A DNA stretch of 64,000 nucleotides. It comes from Neurospora crassa OR74A (Eukaryota > Ascomycota > Sordariomycetes > Sordariales > Sordariaceae). The DNA lies in the NCBI RefSeq assembly GCF_000182925.2, contig NC_026507.1:1-64000 (forward strand). Direction: 5' to 3'. The notes beneath the pieces are model-generated. The model did no database searches and was not told the origin of the DNA. It saw only the letters and a list, made by a program, of their open reading frames with translations. The position numbers were made by a program, and so were the translations under genes. Position 1 is the first letter of the stretch. Each line of letters opens with the position of its first letter. Below, piece by piece: positions 10,986 through 22,336 of this stretch.

Positions 10986-11589
10986 GGTGGCGATGGTTCG
11001 GTTCCGCCGGGTTTCGGTATAGCGACTATGGCCTCTAATTCTGTGTCCTCTGATATTGTTGCAAACAGGTACCTGTATCGTGTCCAGCACGGTGTGACAG
11101 CATGCGATTTGTTGGTGGAAGGATGGGGAGAATGCAGGAAACCGCTCCAAGTCAAAAAGTTCCCAATCCAAAATTTTGGAATCGATCAAAGATTCCTTGC
11201 CTGCCGGAACGGATTTTGCCCCGCCAATGTAGGTAGGGAGCTGCTAACAATAACAGCGCAAATTGACACGGTAAACCGTTAGTGCATCGAGCGCTAAAAG
11301 ACCCTACCGGCCTCAACAGCGAATGGCTATCCCGTGATTTCGTGCGCCGATTCGTTTCTCGTGCATCGACGCGACCCGTCGGGTGGCGCGCCTTTGAGAT
11401 TTTAGTTCCATTGATTTTCCATATCGATTGCGACCATCTGCTGCATTAACCACACTCGCGTTGCTTCCTGTCCTTCCCCTCCGTCCATTCTCGAACAATC
11501 ACAGCGTTTGGTGACCATCTCTTGTTTTTGCAGACCCGTTTTTGTCAACTCTCATTGTCTTTACCAAATCGTCCTCCTCGAGTCCCAAG
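10986..11589. promoter_or_regulatory. Bidirectional promoter region, Mtf2-like / cmr1
   Basis: A 604-bp gap between two divergent start codons, so it must serve both genes. It is CT-rich on the cmr1 side (about 11460-11580). No TATA box or named factor site was identified. Confidence 0.5.
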
Positions 11590-13220
11590 ATGCCTCCACG
11601 CAAGAAGGAAACCGTCATGAGCGAGTTCGAGCGCAAGCGCCTCGAGAACATTGCCTACAACAATGCCATCCTTAGCGGCATCAGTACCACGGCAGACAAG
11701 ATTATCCCGAAGCCAGCGCCTCCCAAACCCAAACGCGCCAGCACCCCTCGAGTCAAGCGGGAACCTGTCAAGAAGGAAGCAGCCCGTCCCACGCGCCAGA
11801 GCAGTCGCCTCGCCGGTCTCGAAGCGGATTCCGCAGTTCTCAAGCGCAAACTAGATGTCGAAGCTGAGGAGGAAGCGGCAAAGGCCAAGGCCAAGAGGAT
11901 GCGCGTCAGCGGTGACTTGAACCTGGGCGATATCACGGTCGAAGGTCGCAAATGGGAAAGCAGTGCCGACGGTCTAGCGCTTCTGAAGGGTCTCGGTGTA
12001 CGAGGGGCGCAACCAGGCGTGAGGACGTTTACAGAAAAGGATGTCAAGCATACCAAGGACAAGGGGTTGAAGGACCTGCGGTTGCGCATGAGCGGACTCA
12101 AGTTGTACGAGAAGTGGGCAGTCAATGGTACCTCTAACCCAACAACGGTCCCTACGACGATGGATGTTCCACTAACAAAAGTGTTGTAACAGACATTAAA
12201 ATCGTACCCCAGCGCATCTACTCCATGTGCTTCCACCCCACGGAAGAAAAGCCTATCATTTTTGCTGGCGATAAAGAAGGCGCCATGGGCGTGTTCGACG
12301 CCTCCCAACCCACGCCCAAAATTGAGGACGACGATGAAGATGCCGAATACCCAGACCCCATCATATCCGCCTTCAAAACCCACTCCCGCACTATCTCTTC
12401 GTTTCACTTCTCTCCCACCGACGCCAATGCCATCTACTCGGCCTCGTATGACTCTTCGATTCGCAAACTGGACTTGGACAAGGGCATTTCAACCGAAATC
12501 TTTGCCCCGTCCTCTTCGTCTGAGGATCTCCCCATCTCCGCCATCGACATCCCGACCACCGACCCAAACATGATCATCTTCTCCACCTTGCACGGCTCGC
12601 TAGGTCGACAAGACCAGCGCACCAAACCTTCCTCGGCCGAAATTTGGGGCTTAACTGACCACAAGATTGGAGGTTTCTCCCTGCACCCTCGGCATCCCTA
12701 CCTTGTCGCGACCGCCTCGCTCGACCGCACTCTCAAGATTTGGGACTTGCGCAAGATCACGGGCAAGGGGGACCTCCGCCACCCTGCCCTTCTAGGGGAA
12801 CATGAATCCCGTCTTTCCGTTTCGCATGCTTCCTGGTCTTCGTCAGGACACATTGCCACTTCTTCGTACGACGACCGCATCAAAATCTACAGTTTCCCCT
12901 CGGCTGGCGAGTGGAAAGCTGGGCACGACATACCGGCAAAGGAAATGCAACCGACGGTTGAGATACCGCATAACAACCAGACAGGAAGATGGGTGACGAT
13001 TCTGAAGCCGCAGTGGCAAAGAAATCCACAAGATGGGTGGCAGAAGTTTGCCATTGGAAACATGAATCGGTTTGTGGACGTTTATGCAGAGGACGGAGAA
13101 CAGTTGGCGCAGCTGGGAGGGGACGGGATCACTGCGGTGCCGGCGGTTGCCCACTTTCACCCAACCAAGGACTGGGTGGCCGGCGGGACGGCGAGTGGGA
13201 AATTGTGTTTATGGATGTAG
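11590..13220 (+). CDS. cmr1: DNA damage-binding WD-repeat protein Cmr1
   Basis: A 521-residue protein in two exons, 11590-12127 and 12193-13220, with a 65-nt intron that joins WAVN to [12 protein letters not shown]. The start [20 protein letters not shown] is a hallmark of the Cmr1/WDR76 family, followed by a basic, disordered region and a seven-bladed WD40 propeller covering roughly residues 180-521. Recognisable blades include [15 protein letters not shown] (about 345) and the terminal [12 protein letters not shown]. Yeast Cmr1 is a nuclear protein that binds UV-damaged DNA and moves to intranuclear quality-control foci under replication stress. The length is normal for the family. Confidence 0.93.
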
Positions 13221-15490
13221 TGGTGGCAGTGTTCATGTGTCTGGATAGCTGGGTGTTCCTAGTGGTATTTCTTGATTTTTGCTGTACGGGGTGTATTCTG
13301 GGACGATGGAGTTTCTGCGATGATACCATGTTTGGATGACGAGATGTTGGTGGCAATAGCCTCATGACGATGACTGAGTGTTTGGCTTTCGCCTTGCCAT
13401 GGCATTTATTCCGTCCTTGCGCATACGAGGCCATATAGTCTTGGATTTATTATTTCGTCTCTTATACTCCTTTTTTTTTTTTTTTCCTTTCCGTTCTTTT
13501 TTTTCTCCAAGCTGGGTTGCACCGTTCTTACAAAGCCACCAATAGGTACTTTTGTGTCTTGGTGCCACGCGAATGGTGAACATGATTGGTAGCGCAACCA
13601 CTCGGCCGGTGAGATCTCTGGTGTACCTGAATAGGATGTCTCCAAGTTCTTGTGCTTGATGAAGTTCCGCAGGTATAGGTGGTTATGGAACCTTTCCATG
13701 TCTCTTCTCCCAATCAGGTAGCCTAGGGACTTGGGATCACATGTAAATAAGGCATACGTGGCTGAAGTCGTAGCCAAGTTGCCCAACCGTGTTTTGGACC
13801 AGGCACTTTGACGTCGCTAGCAAACATACCTGAGAGTAGCGGGTCTCTCCATATAGTGTAGCATCCTGGCAGCCCATAACGTGTGGCATAGCAGGAGTCG
13901 AAGATTTGATTTTGGCTGTCAATTGGCCGCGACAAAATAAGCCTCCAATGAAGCCAAAGCTGGGACCGGTATGACGCTCCGGCGGGGAGGGACAACAGGC
14001 CGTCTAACGATGATGGTTGCAACCACGACACATGACAACATCAAAACATGCATGGGCCACTCACTTGGGCATATCAGGTTGTTGTCGCAGCACAACTTTC
14101 AACAGACTCGCGTCTCACGGCATGGCCAGCCTGTCCCAACATGTTGACCGGAGCTGAGCTTCTTGGGTGTGTCATCCAAGGAGAGACATAGATAAGAGGT
14201 GGGTAGCGGTTGCCTCGGGTTTCCATCCAAACTGAAAGATGAAAAAGCGAAGCCCCACCCCACCTGGTGTCATCCGTCACCCGTCCCACGCAGGAGGACA
14301 TTTCCAAGGTGGATACCTAAAGGAAGATCAGATGCAAGTCAGCTGCAGTGTCTTTGATCGTCAGAAGGTGACATTTTAACATCCGGTGATGCACAATGAC
14401 TGTTAGAATTTGCCATGACTTGAACGCTGTGCACTATCGCAGGAAAGAAGCTAGGGTGGCTATCAAGGTACCCATCGGTATCTCATTCCTCCCTGAAGGG
14501 CCCACTTCTATGGAGCCTTCCCCGGCTTGGGCTGGCTCCTCCTGAACAACCCGCGTCAGGCAGTGGGGTTTCGTCAGACACCCTCGTCGTGGACAAAATA
14601 GTTGAGATCTTTGACATTATATCTTGGGTATAGTACGCTCACTACTCATCCAAGCGTTTTTGAAACACATCTTGTCTTAACTTTTTGGGTAGGTATTTCC
14701 AAGTGAATACATACAAACTGAACTCTAGCCGATGTCTTTCTGAATTATTGTCATCCCTATTACAGTCTTGCAACGACCTTTTCTTTACTCCTGACGAGCG
14801 GTAGGAGACTGGTTTACCTATCCTGTTGGTCGGTCTCACTTATTTTGTCTCGGACGAGACACCTTCCTGGGTGTCTAGTGTGTGATGCTCAGGCTCCTGT
14901 TCTCGACCGCCCGCCTCCCGCCCCGGACTCCACGCATGTTCCCCAGCCGTTGTTCAGTTCCTTTCATCACTTCCCTTCTCTTTCTTGGCCATCATCTAAC
15001 GGACGAAGCGATACGCCGAGCACCTGTAGCCACCGGTATTCCTACGCGTAACCGAGTACCGCGACAACAGGTACCGGCCAATATCAGCGTCGACCAGTCA
15101 GGCTTCAGACCTTCGCGCTGCCCGCTGATTGTCTGACCGACGCGAAAGTTACTGGTGGTGGTGGCTGTACACAATCATAGTCGTCCACAACGGCATGGAC
15201 TACCAAGGCGGAGATCAACAAGCACTCTCACTCCGCTTACAACCGTACGGTCTCTTTCTTTGCTTGTTGTTTGTTTGATTATGTAGGGTACCTACTTACC
15301 TCTGCCTGGTTCACTCACTCCGCTGCCTGCCTGCCTGCCTGTCTGCCTGCCTGCCTGCAGTCCACTTCCACTTGTGCTTTGCAGCCGTCCACTTATGCTT
15401 ACCTCTGCTTCTTCCTCAAGTTCCTACGAGTCAGGCTATCCCCATTATTACGACCTCTAATCATCCTTATCCCTCTCGATTGTCCTAGAA
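13221..15490. other. Long intergenic region with CTGC repeat
   Basis: About 2.3 kb. A T-rich tract lies at 13471-13506, consistent with the 3' region of cmr1. A CTGC tetranucleotide microsatellite with one interruption lies at 15322-15360, about 130 bp before the atg26 start, probably in its promoter or 5' leader. Several open frames exist on both strands but none has a recognisable domain or splice pattern. Confidence 0.5.
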
Positions 15491-18400
15491 ATGGCGTCGT
15501 CCCAGCCAACATCATCGGGGCCCATACTCGACTCCCCTCCGAGTCCGAATCCTCAGTCACAGCTAAACACCGAAACGTCGTCGTCGCAACATCGTGCGAA
15601 CCCGTCCGAAGCACCAGCCCAACCCGGCCCTGGTCCTGCACGTCCATCTGCACTCACCAAGCGCCCAAGTCACCGGGAAGTTGCGGCCTACCGCATGTCC
15701 AGGAAATTGCAAAGGTTACGCGCCGACAGTAACCAGCCACACTCTCCCACTATGGAGCTCCCCGATCGCCTCAAAGACAATGGAAAAGAAGAGGACAATG
15801 AGGAGGATGTCCTGCAACCCCAGGGCGGCATGTTCATGAACATGAACCAGAGCATTTTTGGTCTCATCGCTGCTGCTGGAAGCACTGTGGACTTCCACGA
15901 CCGGTTCGAAGGCCAAAGTTCGGAAGACGAAGACGATGTGCCGAATCACATGGCCATGACCTTTGCTGGCCCGGGCATCAAAGGCACAGCACGCAATCGC
16001 GAGACTGCCGGCACTGTCAAGTCATTAAGCCAGACTGTTGTCTTCAACAAGCCACCTGCAAGTGCCACAGTAGATGCAGGACCAAGCAACATCCACCGCC
16101 GGCGCCTTCCTGGCCACAAGCTTCTACAGTCGGTTCCCAGTCTCTCCCGGCTTTCGAGTTCCCACAAGTCGAAAAAGACAAAACAGCACAATGCAACAGC
16201 GATGGCGGATAACAAAATCGAAGAAGAAGAAGACCCCGACCCATCTTCTCCTCTTCCTCCACTGAGCAAAGACGAAACCGAATCGCTCGGCCTTGCCCCA
16301 CCAATAGAGATCGTCCGAGCAGAAGGGAACGGGGCACCTCTCATGAGCAGAATGCTCGAGGCACGGGCCGAAATGGAAGCCCGACCCAGTTTCGATCTTG
16401 ACAGATTGTCGGGAGAACATCGTCGTGATGACGCCGGCGTAACCGGACAGCTTGCCAAAAAGTTAAAGGATATCTTCGAGTTTGACACGGCCGAAGAGGT
16501 TATTGAGGAGTACCCTTGTTGGTTGCTACAACATGTCCTCCTGCAGGGCTACATGTACATTACGGCCAACCACATCGCCTTCTATGCCCACCTCCCCAAA
16601 AAGGCAGTAAGTCGTTGTCTGACCATGATACGACACACTGTCAGTCGCTAACGTTCTCTTCAACAGCACGAGATCGCAAAGTCCGGCTACCTGTCGAAGA
16701 GCGGCAAACGAAATCCAAAGTACAACCGCTATTGGTTCCGTCTGAAGGGGGATGTCCTCTCATACTACCAGGATCCCAAGGATCACTACTTCCCCGCTGG
16801 TCAGATCGACTTACGATACGGCATTTCGGCCAGCGTAAACGACAAGGAAAAAGAGGGCAATTACTTCTCCGTCAGCACGCATCATCGAACATACCACTTC
16901 AAGGCTGACAGCGCTCGGAGTGCAAAGGAATGGGTCAAGAGCCTACAACGGGTCATCTTCCGCTCGCACAATGATGGAGACAGCGTCAAGATTTCCATCC
17001 CTATCAGGAATATTCTTGACATTGAGGAAGCTCAGATGGTGGAGTTTGCAGATACATGCAAGATTCGCGTCATTGATAATGATGAGACGTATGCTATCGA
17101 CGAGGTAAGACACCGGTGTATTATGTCTCGTTGGTGCATCTGCTAAAAATACCAGTATTTCTTCTCCTTCTTCAGCTTTGGCAAAAAGGCCATCCAGGTT
17201 CTCAAGGTCCTCGTAGAGGATTCCTCACCTGAAGATTCTGGAGCGAACGACGCCCCCAAGGGAACGGGAGGAGACAGGGCGATTGGTGACAATCTCGGCA
17301 GCCCACGAACTCGCACATTCAGCGAAGGGGTAAAAGCTACGCTTTCCCCGGTCTCGCCCATCCAGATCGCCTCCCCGAGTTCTCGTGCTAGCGGCGATTA
17401 CTTCAAGAGCAGCTTCGATGGTACCCGACCTTTCAGTCGTCGAAGTTTCGACGCCAGCCCAGGCACAGCAGGTTACGCAGGCTCGCCTCCCCGCAGACTT
17501 CATGGAGACGGCCGGAGATCGTTCAGCAAACCCCGCCACGAGCCACATGCGAGTACCGATTCGTACGCCCAGAGCTTCGATGACCCTAGTCAGGCAAGTC
17601 TATCGGCCTTGGTGGCCTCTGGTAGCGAGGATCAATCAGCCAGCCAAATTCTCCGAGGAAGCGATGTTTTTCACAGCCCAATCTTCCGTAGGTCGGCATC
17701 GGCTACACGCGCGACAACAGAGGGGGAGGGGGTCGCTGCCCCGCCGATTGTGCGTCAACACACCGCGGGCTTGGTCCGACTTCACGGACCTCATCATGCA
17801 GCCACCACGGGCCAGATTGGTGACCACATGGCAGAAGCAGAAGGCGGTCCTTCAACGCCCATGCTGCAAAGCATTGCGATGATGGGCAATTACCCATTGC
17901 AGAGGGCCAACGCATTTATGGGCTATTTGGACCAGCAGTCCAGGCGCATGAGCAACCTTCTAGCAACAGAGTCTATGGGATATGTCGAGAAGGTGTCTGG
18001 CATGTGGAAGGGCGGCAAGAAGCATTACGATCATCCTGCTGGAAGGAGGACCGAACGGGAGGATGTCGAGGATGACCCCGAGGAGAGAGCTCTGTCAGAA
18101 GCCCGTTTTCAGGCGCACTTTGCCTTGCCGGAGACGGAGAGGTTGCAGGCTGCGTACTTTGGGTTCATTGTCAGGGTTTTGCCACTCTATGGCAAGATTT
18201 ATATCAGCAACCGCCACTTCTGCTTCCGCAGCTTGCTACCAGGCACCCGGACGAAGCTCATCCTGCCTCTGAAGGATATTGAGACTGTCGACAAAGAAAA
18301 GGGGTTCCGGTTTGGGTACTCCGGCTTGGTCGTTGTTATCCGTGGCCATGAGGAGATTTTCTTTGAGTTTGCCAAGGCGGAGAACCGGGATGATTGTGCT

Positions 18401-20263
18401 ATTACGATCATCCAGAGCTTGGATGCAGCGAGATACCTGGCCGAGTCGCAGGAGGTGGAGGAAGCGCAAGCAGCGGAAGCTGAGAGGGATGCACTCAACC
18501 AGGCAAGAAACGAAGAGTTCCCTGATCATGAGATCGAGCTTCCTCGACAGGCATCCGGGGTATCTGATGCCCCCACGATATTGTTCGATGACCCCAAGGC
18601 TTCCTTCCTAAACTTTAAGCCCAGCGAGCCCATGCGCATCACCTGTCTGACCATCGGTTCGCGCGGTGACGTCCAGCCTTACATCGCCCTCTGCAAGAGG
18701 CTACTCGAAGAAGGGCACCGCCCCAAGATCGTCACACACCGGGAATTTAAAGACTGGATCGAGAGCCACGGGATCGAATTCGGTCCCGTTGAGGGTGACC
18801 CTTCGGAACTCATGCGCATCTGCATTGAAAACGGCACGTTCACCTACGCCTTCCTACGCGAAGCCAACTCCAAGTTCCGCGGCTGGCTCGACGAGCTGCT
18901 CACTTCAGCCTGGGAAGCCTGCCAAGGTAGTGACCTGCTCATCGAGTCCCCCTCCGCCATGGCAGGCATCCATATCGCCGAAGCGCTTGGGATTCCCTAC
19001 TTCCGCGCCTTTACCATGCCGTGGACCCGCACGCGCGCCTATCCTCATGCCTTTATAATGCCGGGGCAAAAGATGGGCGGCGCGTATAACTACATCACGT
19101 ACGTTATGTTCGATAATGTTTTCTGGAAGGCCACGGCGCATCAGGTCAATCGATGGAGGAACAAGTACCTCGGTTTGCCCAACACCAGCCTCGAGAAGTT
19201 GCAGCCCAACAAGGTTCCCTTCCTCTACAACTTTTCTCCGTCTGTGGTGCCTCCTCCCATCGATTACAGCGACTGGATCCGCGTCACCGGATACTGGTTT
19301 CTCGACGAGGGAGGCGACAAGTGGCAGCCACCCAAGGAGTTGACCGATTTCATTGCCAAGGCCAGGGCCGACGAGAAGAAGCTGGTTTACATTGGCTTTG
19401 GAAGTATTATCGTTTCGGACCCCGCCAAGATGACGCAGGAGATTATCGACGCCGTCCTTAAAGCTGACGTTCGCTGTATTCTCTCGAAAGGTTGGTCCGA
19501 CCGGTCAGCAACAGTCGACGGTGTTGAGAAGCCAAAGGTGGCAGACCCAAGTTTCCCCCCAGAAATTCTACAGATCCAGTCCGCCCCACACGACTGGCTC
19601 TTCCAGCAAGTCGATGCCGCTGCCCATCACGGCGGCTCTGGAACTACTGGCGCCAGCTTGCGGGCTGGTATTCCGACTATCATTCGGCCCTTCTTCGGCG
19701 ATCAGTTCTTCTTTGCGGGACGAGTCGAGGATCTTGGGGTCGGGATTTATTTGAAGAAGTGGGGAGTCCAGAGTTTTGCGAGGGCGCTGTGGGAAGCGAC
19801 GCATAGTAGCAGAATGCAGATGAGGGCTGAGGTACTGGGAGGCCAAATCCGCGCTGAGAACGGTGTGGATACCGCTATCCAGGCCATCTATCGCGACTTG
19901 GACTACGCCAGGAACTTGATCACCTTGAAGAGGCAGAAACATCAGTCGCGGCGGAATAGCGTAGCGACGCCCACGCCGGGTGCCAAACCCAACGCTCCCG
20001 AGGATGACCAGGGTCAGGCAGCCGAAGAGGACGACATTGATGCGGACGATGAAGAGGAAGAGAGCTGGACCTTTGTGGGGGGGAACGAGGATGATCTGAC
20101 GGGGTCCATGTCCATGTCGAGAAGTGATATGCTGAGTCAGACGGTTGCGGATTTGAGGGGCGTGAAAGTCGGGAAGGCACCAGCTTTGGGAAGTCGGGTG
20201 TTGAGTTCTCCGCCTACCAGCCCAGGCGCAATGAGGGGAGCAGGCGGCGTGAAGTATGTTTAG
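15491..20263 (+). CDS. atg26: Sterol 3-beta-glucosyltransferase Atg26/Ugt51
   Basis: A 1553-residue enzyme in three exons, 15491-16606, 16667-17104 and 17156-20263, both introns phase 0. It transfers glucose from UDP-glucose to membrane sterols such as ergosterol. The domains are in the usual order: disordered N-terminus, first GRAM (about 310-372), PH domain (about 375-480, [17 protein letters not shown]), second GRAM (about 830-905), GT28-type N-domain starting [15 protein letters not shown] (about 1010), and a UDP-sugar-binding C-domain with [15 protein letters not shown] (about 1341) and the [12 protein letters not shown] motif. The GRAM-PH part binds phosphoinositides; in Komagataella pastoris Atg26 serves pexophagy, while in most fungi it chiefly makes sterol glucoside. 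The acidic C-terminal tail is normal for the family. Confidence 0.96.
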
Positions 20264-22336
20264 AGAACGCCTGGGTGGTGGAGGTAGTTAGGCTTGGGTA
20301 GCTGCTATGGATTACGGGACATAGCTGGCTTGTCTCTTTGGTGTTTTCTCTTTTTTCCTTCTTCTTTCTCCTATTCATTTTCTCGGAGAACGACGACTAA
20401 CAAACAGACGCATTGGCTCGTGCCACGGCTGGCGTGCTGGAGTAAGGGTACAAGGCACTTACACTCCTAAAACACAATAGGAGGGCTGGGGTTGACTTGG
20501 TTATCATATCAATACATTATATCAATAATAGACACTATTCGTTAATCGGAAAACGTTATACAGTCCGATGCTGGTTTGTTTGTTGGCTCAGTACACTAGG
20601 TACCTAGGCACCTCTACAGTACTGTAGGTACCTACTCTATCCACGAGACGATATCAATCCCGAGTAGTCCAAAAGCTTACAAGGACAAGTCAAAATGGCT
20701 GAGTACGAATTACAAAGGCATTAACAAAAATTGATATAATATATTGAACATCGGAAATGGCGTTGTTACCTCTAGCTAAGGAAAACGTCTAGACAAGTTG
20801 ACGCAAGGTCTCGAGCTAACAAACAAACCAGTACTGGACTGTACACTAAACATCAGTGACTTCCATTCACCTACTCGTAACACTCTGCCAATTCCGGAAG
20901 CAAGCCACGGGCATCAAGACCACCAAAGGCAAGGGAACGGACACAAAGATGGTCGCGGTTGAAGGGCAGTGTGTAATGTGTTCTAGATAAAGAACATTAA
21001 TACATAAAGAAGGGACGCCACCTTCCCGAACTCACACCGTCACACGGGACCTTTTCAATGAAGTATCGGGGCCGAGGTTGAAAACTGAGGTGTATGCTGA
21101 ACTGCTCTTCTTGTCAGATTCTTCAAAACGATGCCTGTATGGGATTGGATTTGAGAAGTCTTGGGTACCTCTACCTATGATGAGGACTGCTGGCCACTAC
21201 ACTTATGGTAGGTATCAATGCAGCACGTCCGTGTACCTATCAACCCCGCAAACGGTCTGGCTCAGTCAATGCCGCCCGCGGTAACAGCAGCCATGTCTTG
21301 TTATGTATCGGTACCTCTACAGCCCGCGACACTGATAGGGTGACATGGAGTCCACAGACAGGTGAGTATATGATTGGTCTGGAATTCACCCATTGACAAA
21401 AGCGAGTTGGAGAAGTTCCCCAAAATCAGCCTCCGGAGGTACAAAAGGGCGCGGCTCCCATCTCCCCTCGGCGGCCTTTGCAGGCCATGTCTCGCCTTCA
21501 AATGAGCCGCCTCGAGTTTCATTGCTTCACTGAAGTCAAACTCGCCCGACTGTCGCAATATCACTACACGCACAGAACTCTCAACCAAGACATCTCCGTA
21601 GCACCTCACCGGGTTACGGGCACATTACATCACTTGTCAGTCACTTTTTCTAGATAATATACCAGCTTGAAGATGATCTCTTCCATACTGTACATTGGAT
21701 GCAGGTTGACATTGATATCCAAGTGCAGCCTAGGTACCTACCTAGGAACTGAATTGATCCAAATCAATTTGGCTGTTGTTGTACAGGTACATCGAGATCA
21801 GCTACAGTACAACCCTTTTGGCTGAGAGCTTGGACCACCCCTTCGTTCCGCCCCATAAGTGGTGCCGCAAAGCTACCTGCGCTAGACCTGATCAGGACAT
21901 ATTCCCCACTCTGAATCTTGCAGAGCTTCAGAGGTCCAGGTCCAGATCCAGGTCGATCGTGCAGTGAGTGGTCGCACTTCTACGTTCCATCTTCAATTGT
22001 CGCGATTCACAGCAAAAGAACAAAACATCGATCACGGGCGCCACACGACAAACCCACCACCAAAGCCTTCAACAACCAACACCGAAAACTGCACGCGCTT
22101 GTTGCGCTATGGGTTTACTCATTCTACCAAACACCCATCATCTACTTTCATCTCCTCAGGGAGCACCGTTGTAAGTGGACAGCGAGCGAGCCTCCTCGGT
22201 GGCGCGTCGCCGTGGCCGGGCATGGATTGCGCCGGATGATGGTTCTCGATGCTAACACTCACTCTTCTTAGTTGAGTCGCCACCTTTACACAATCGTCCG
22301 ACCGATCGCACAGGCCGATAAGCCATATTCGCGACC
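20264..22336. other. Intergenic atg26 - fcp1
   Basis: About 2.1 kb with a CT-rich stretch just after atg26 (20330-20390), a perfect 12-nt palindrome CTAGGTACCTAG at 20596-20607 and a near-palindrome CCTAGGTACCTACCTAGG at 21729-21746. No convincing gene. The last few hundred bases are the fcp1 promoter and leader. Confidence 0.5.

Noticed and set aside
11655-12407. Long 250-codon open frame on the minus strand inside cmr1
   Set aside because: It lies opposite the well-supported cmr1 exons, has no domain, and is explained by codon bias in the true gene.
15322-15360. CTGC tandem units considered as a CRISPR or structured array
   Set aside because: It is a simple 4-nt microsatellite in a fungal promoter; no spacers exist and CRISPR does not occur in fungi.
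15946-16488. 180-codon minus-strand frame inside atg26
   Set aside because: Antisense shadow of the GRAM-domain coding exon; composition is Ser/Arg-rich without a recognisable fold.
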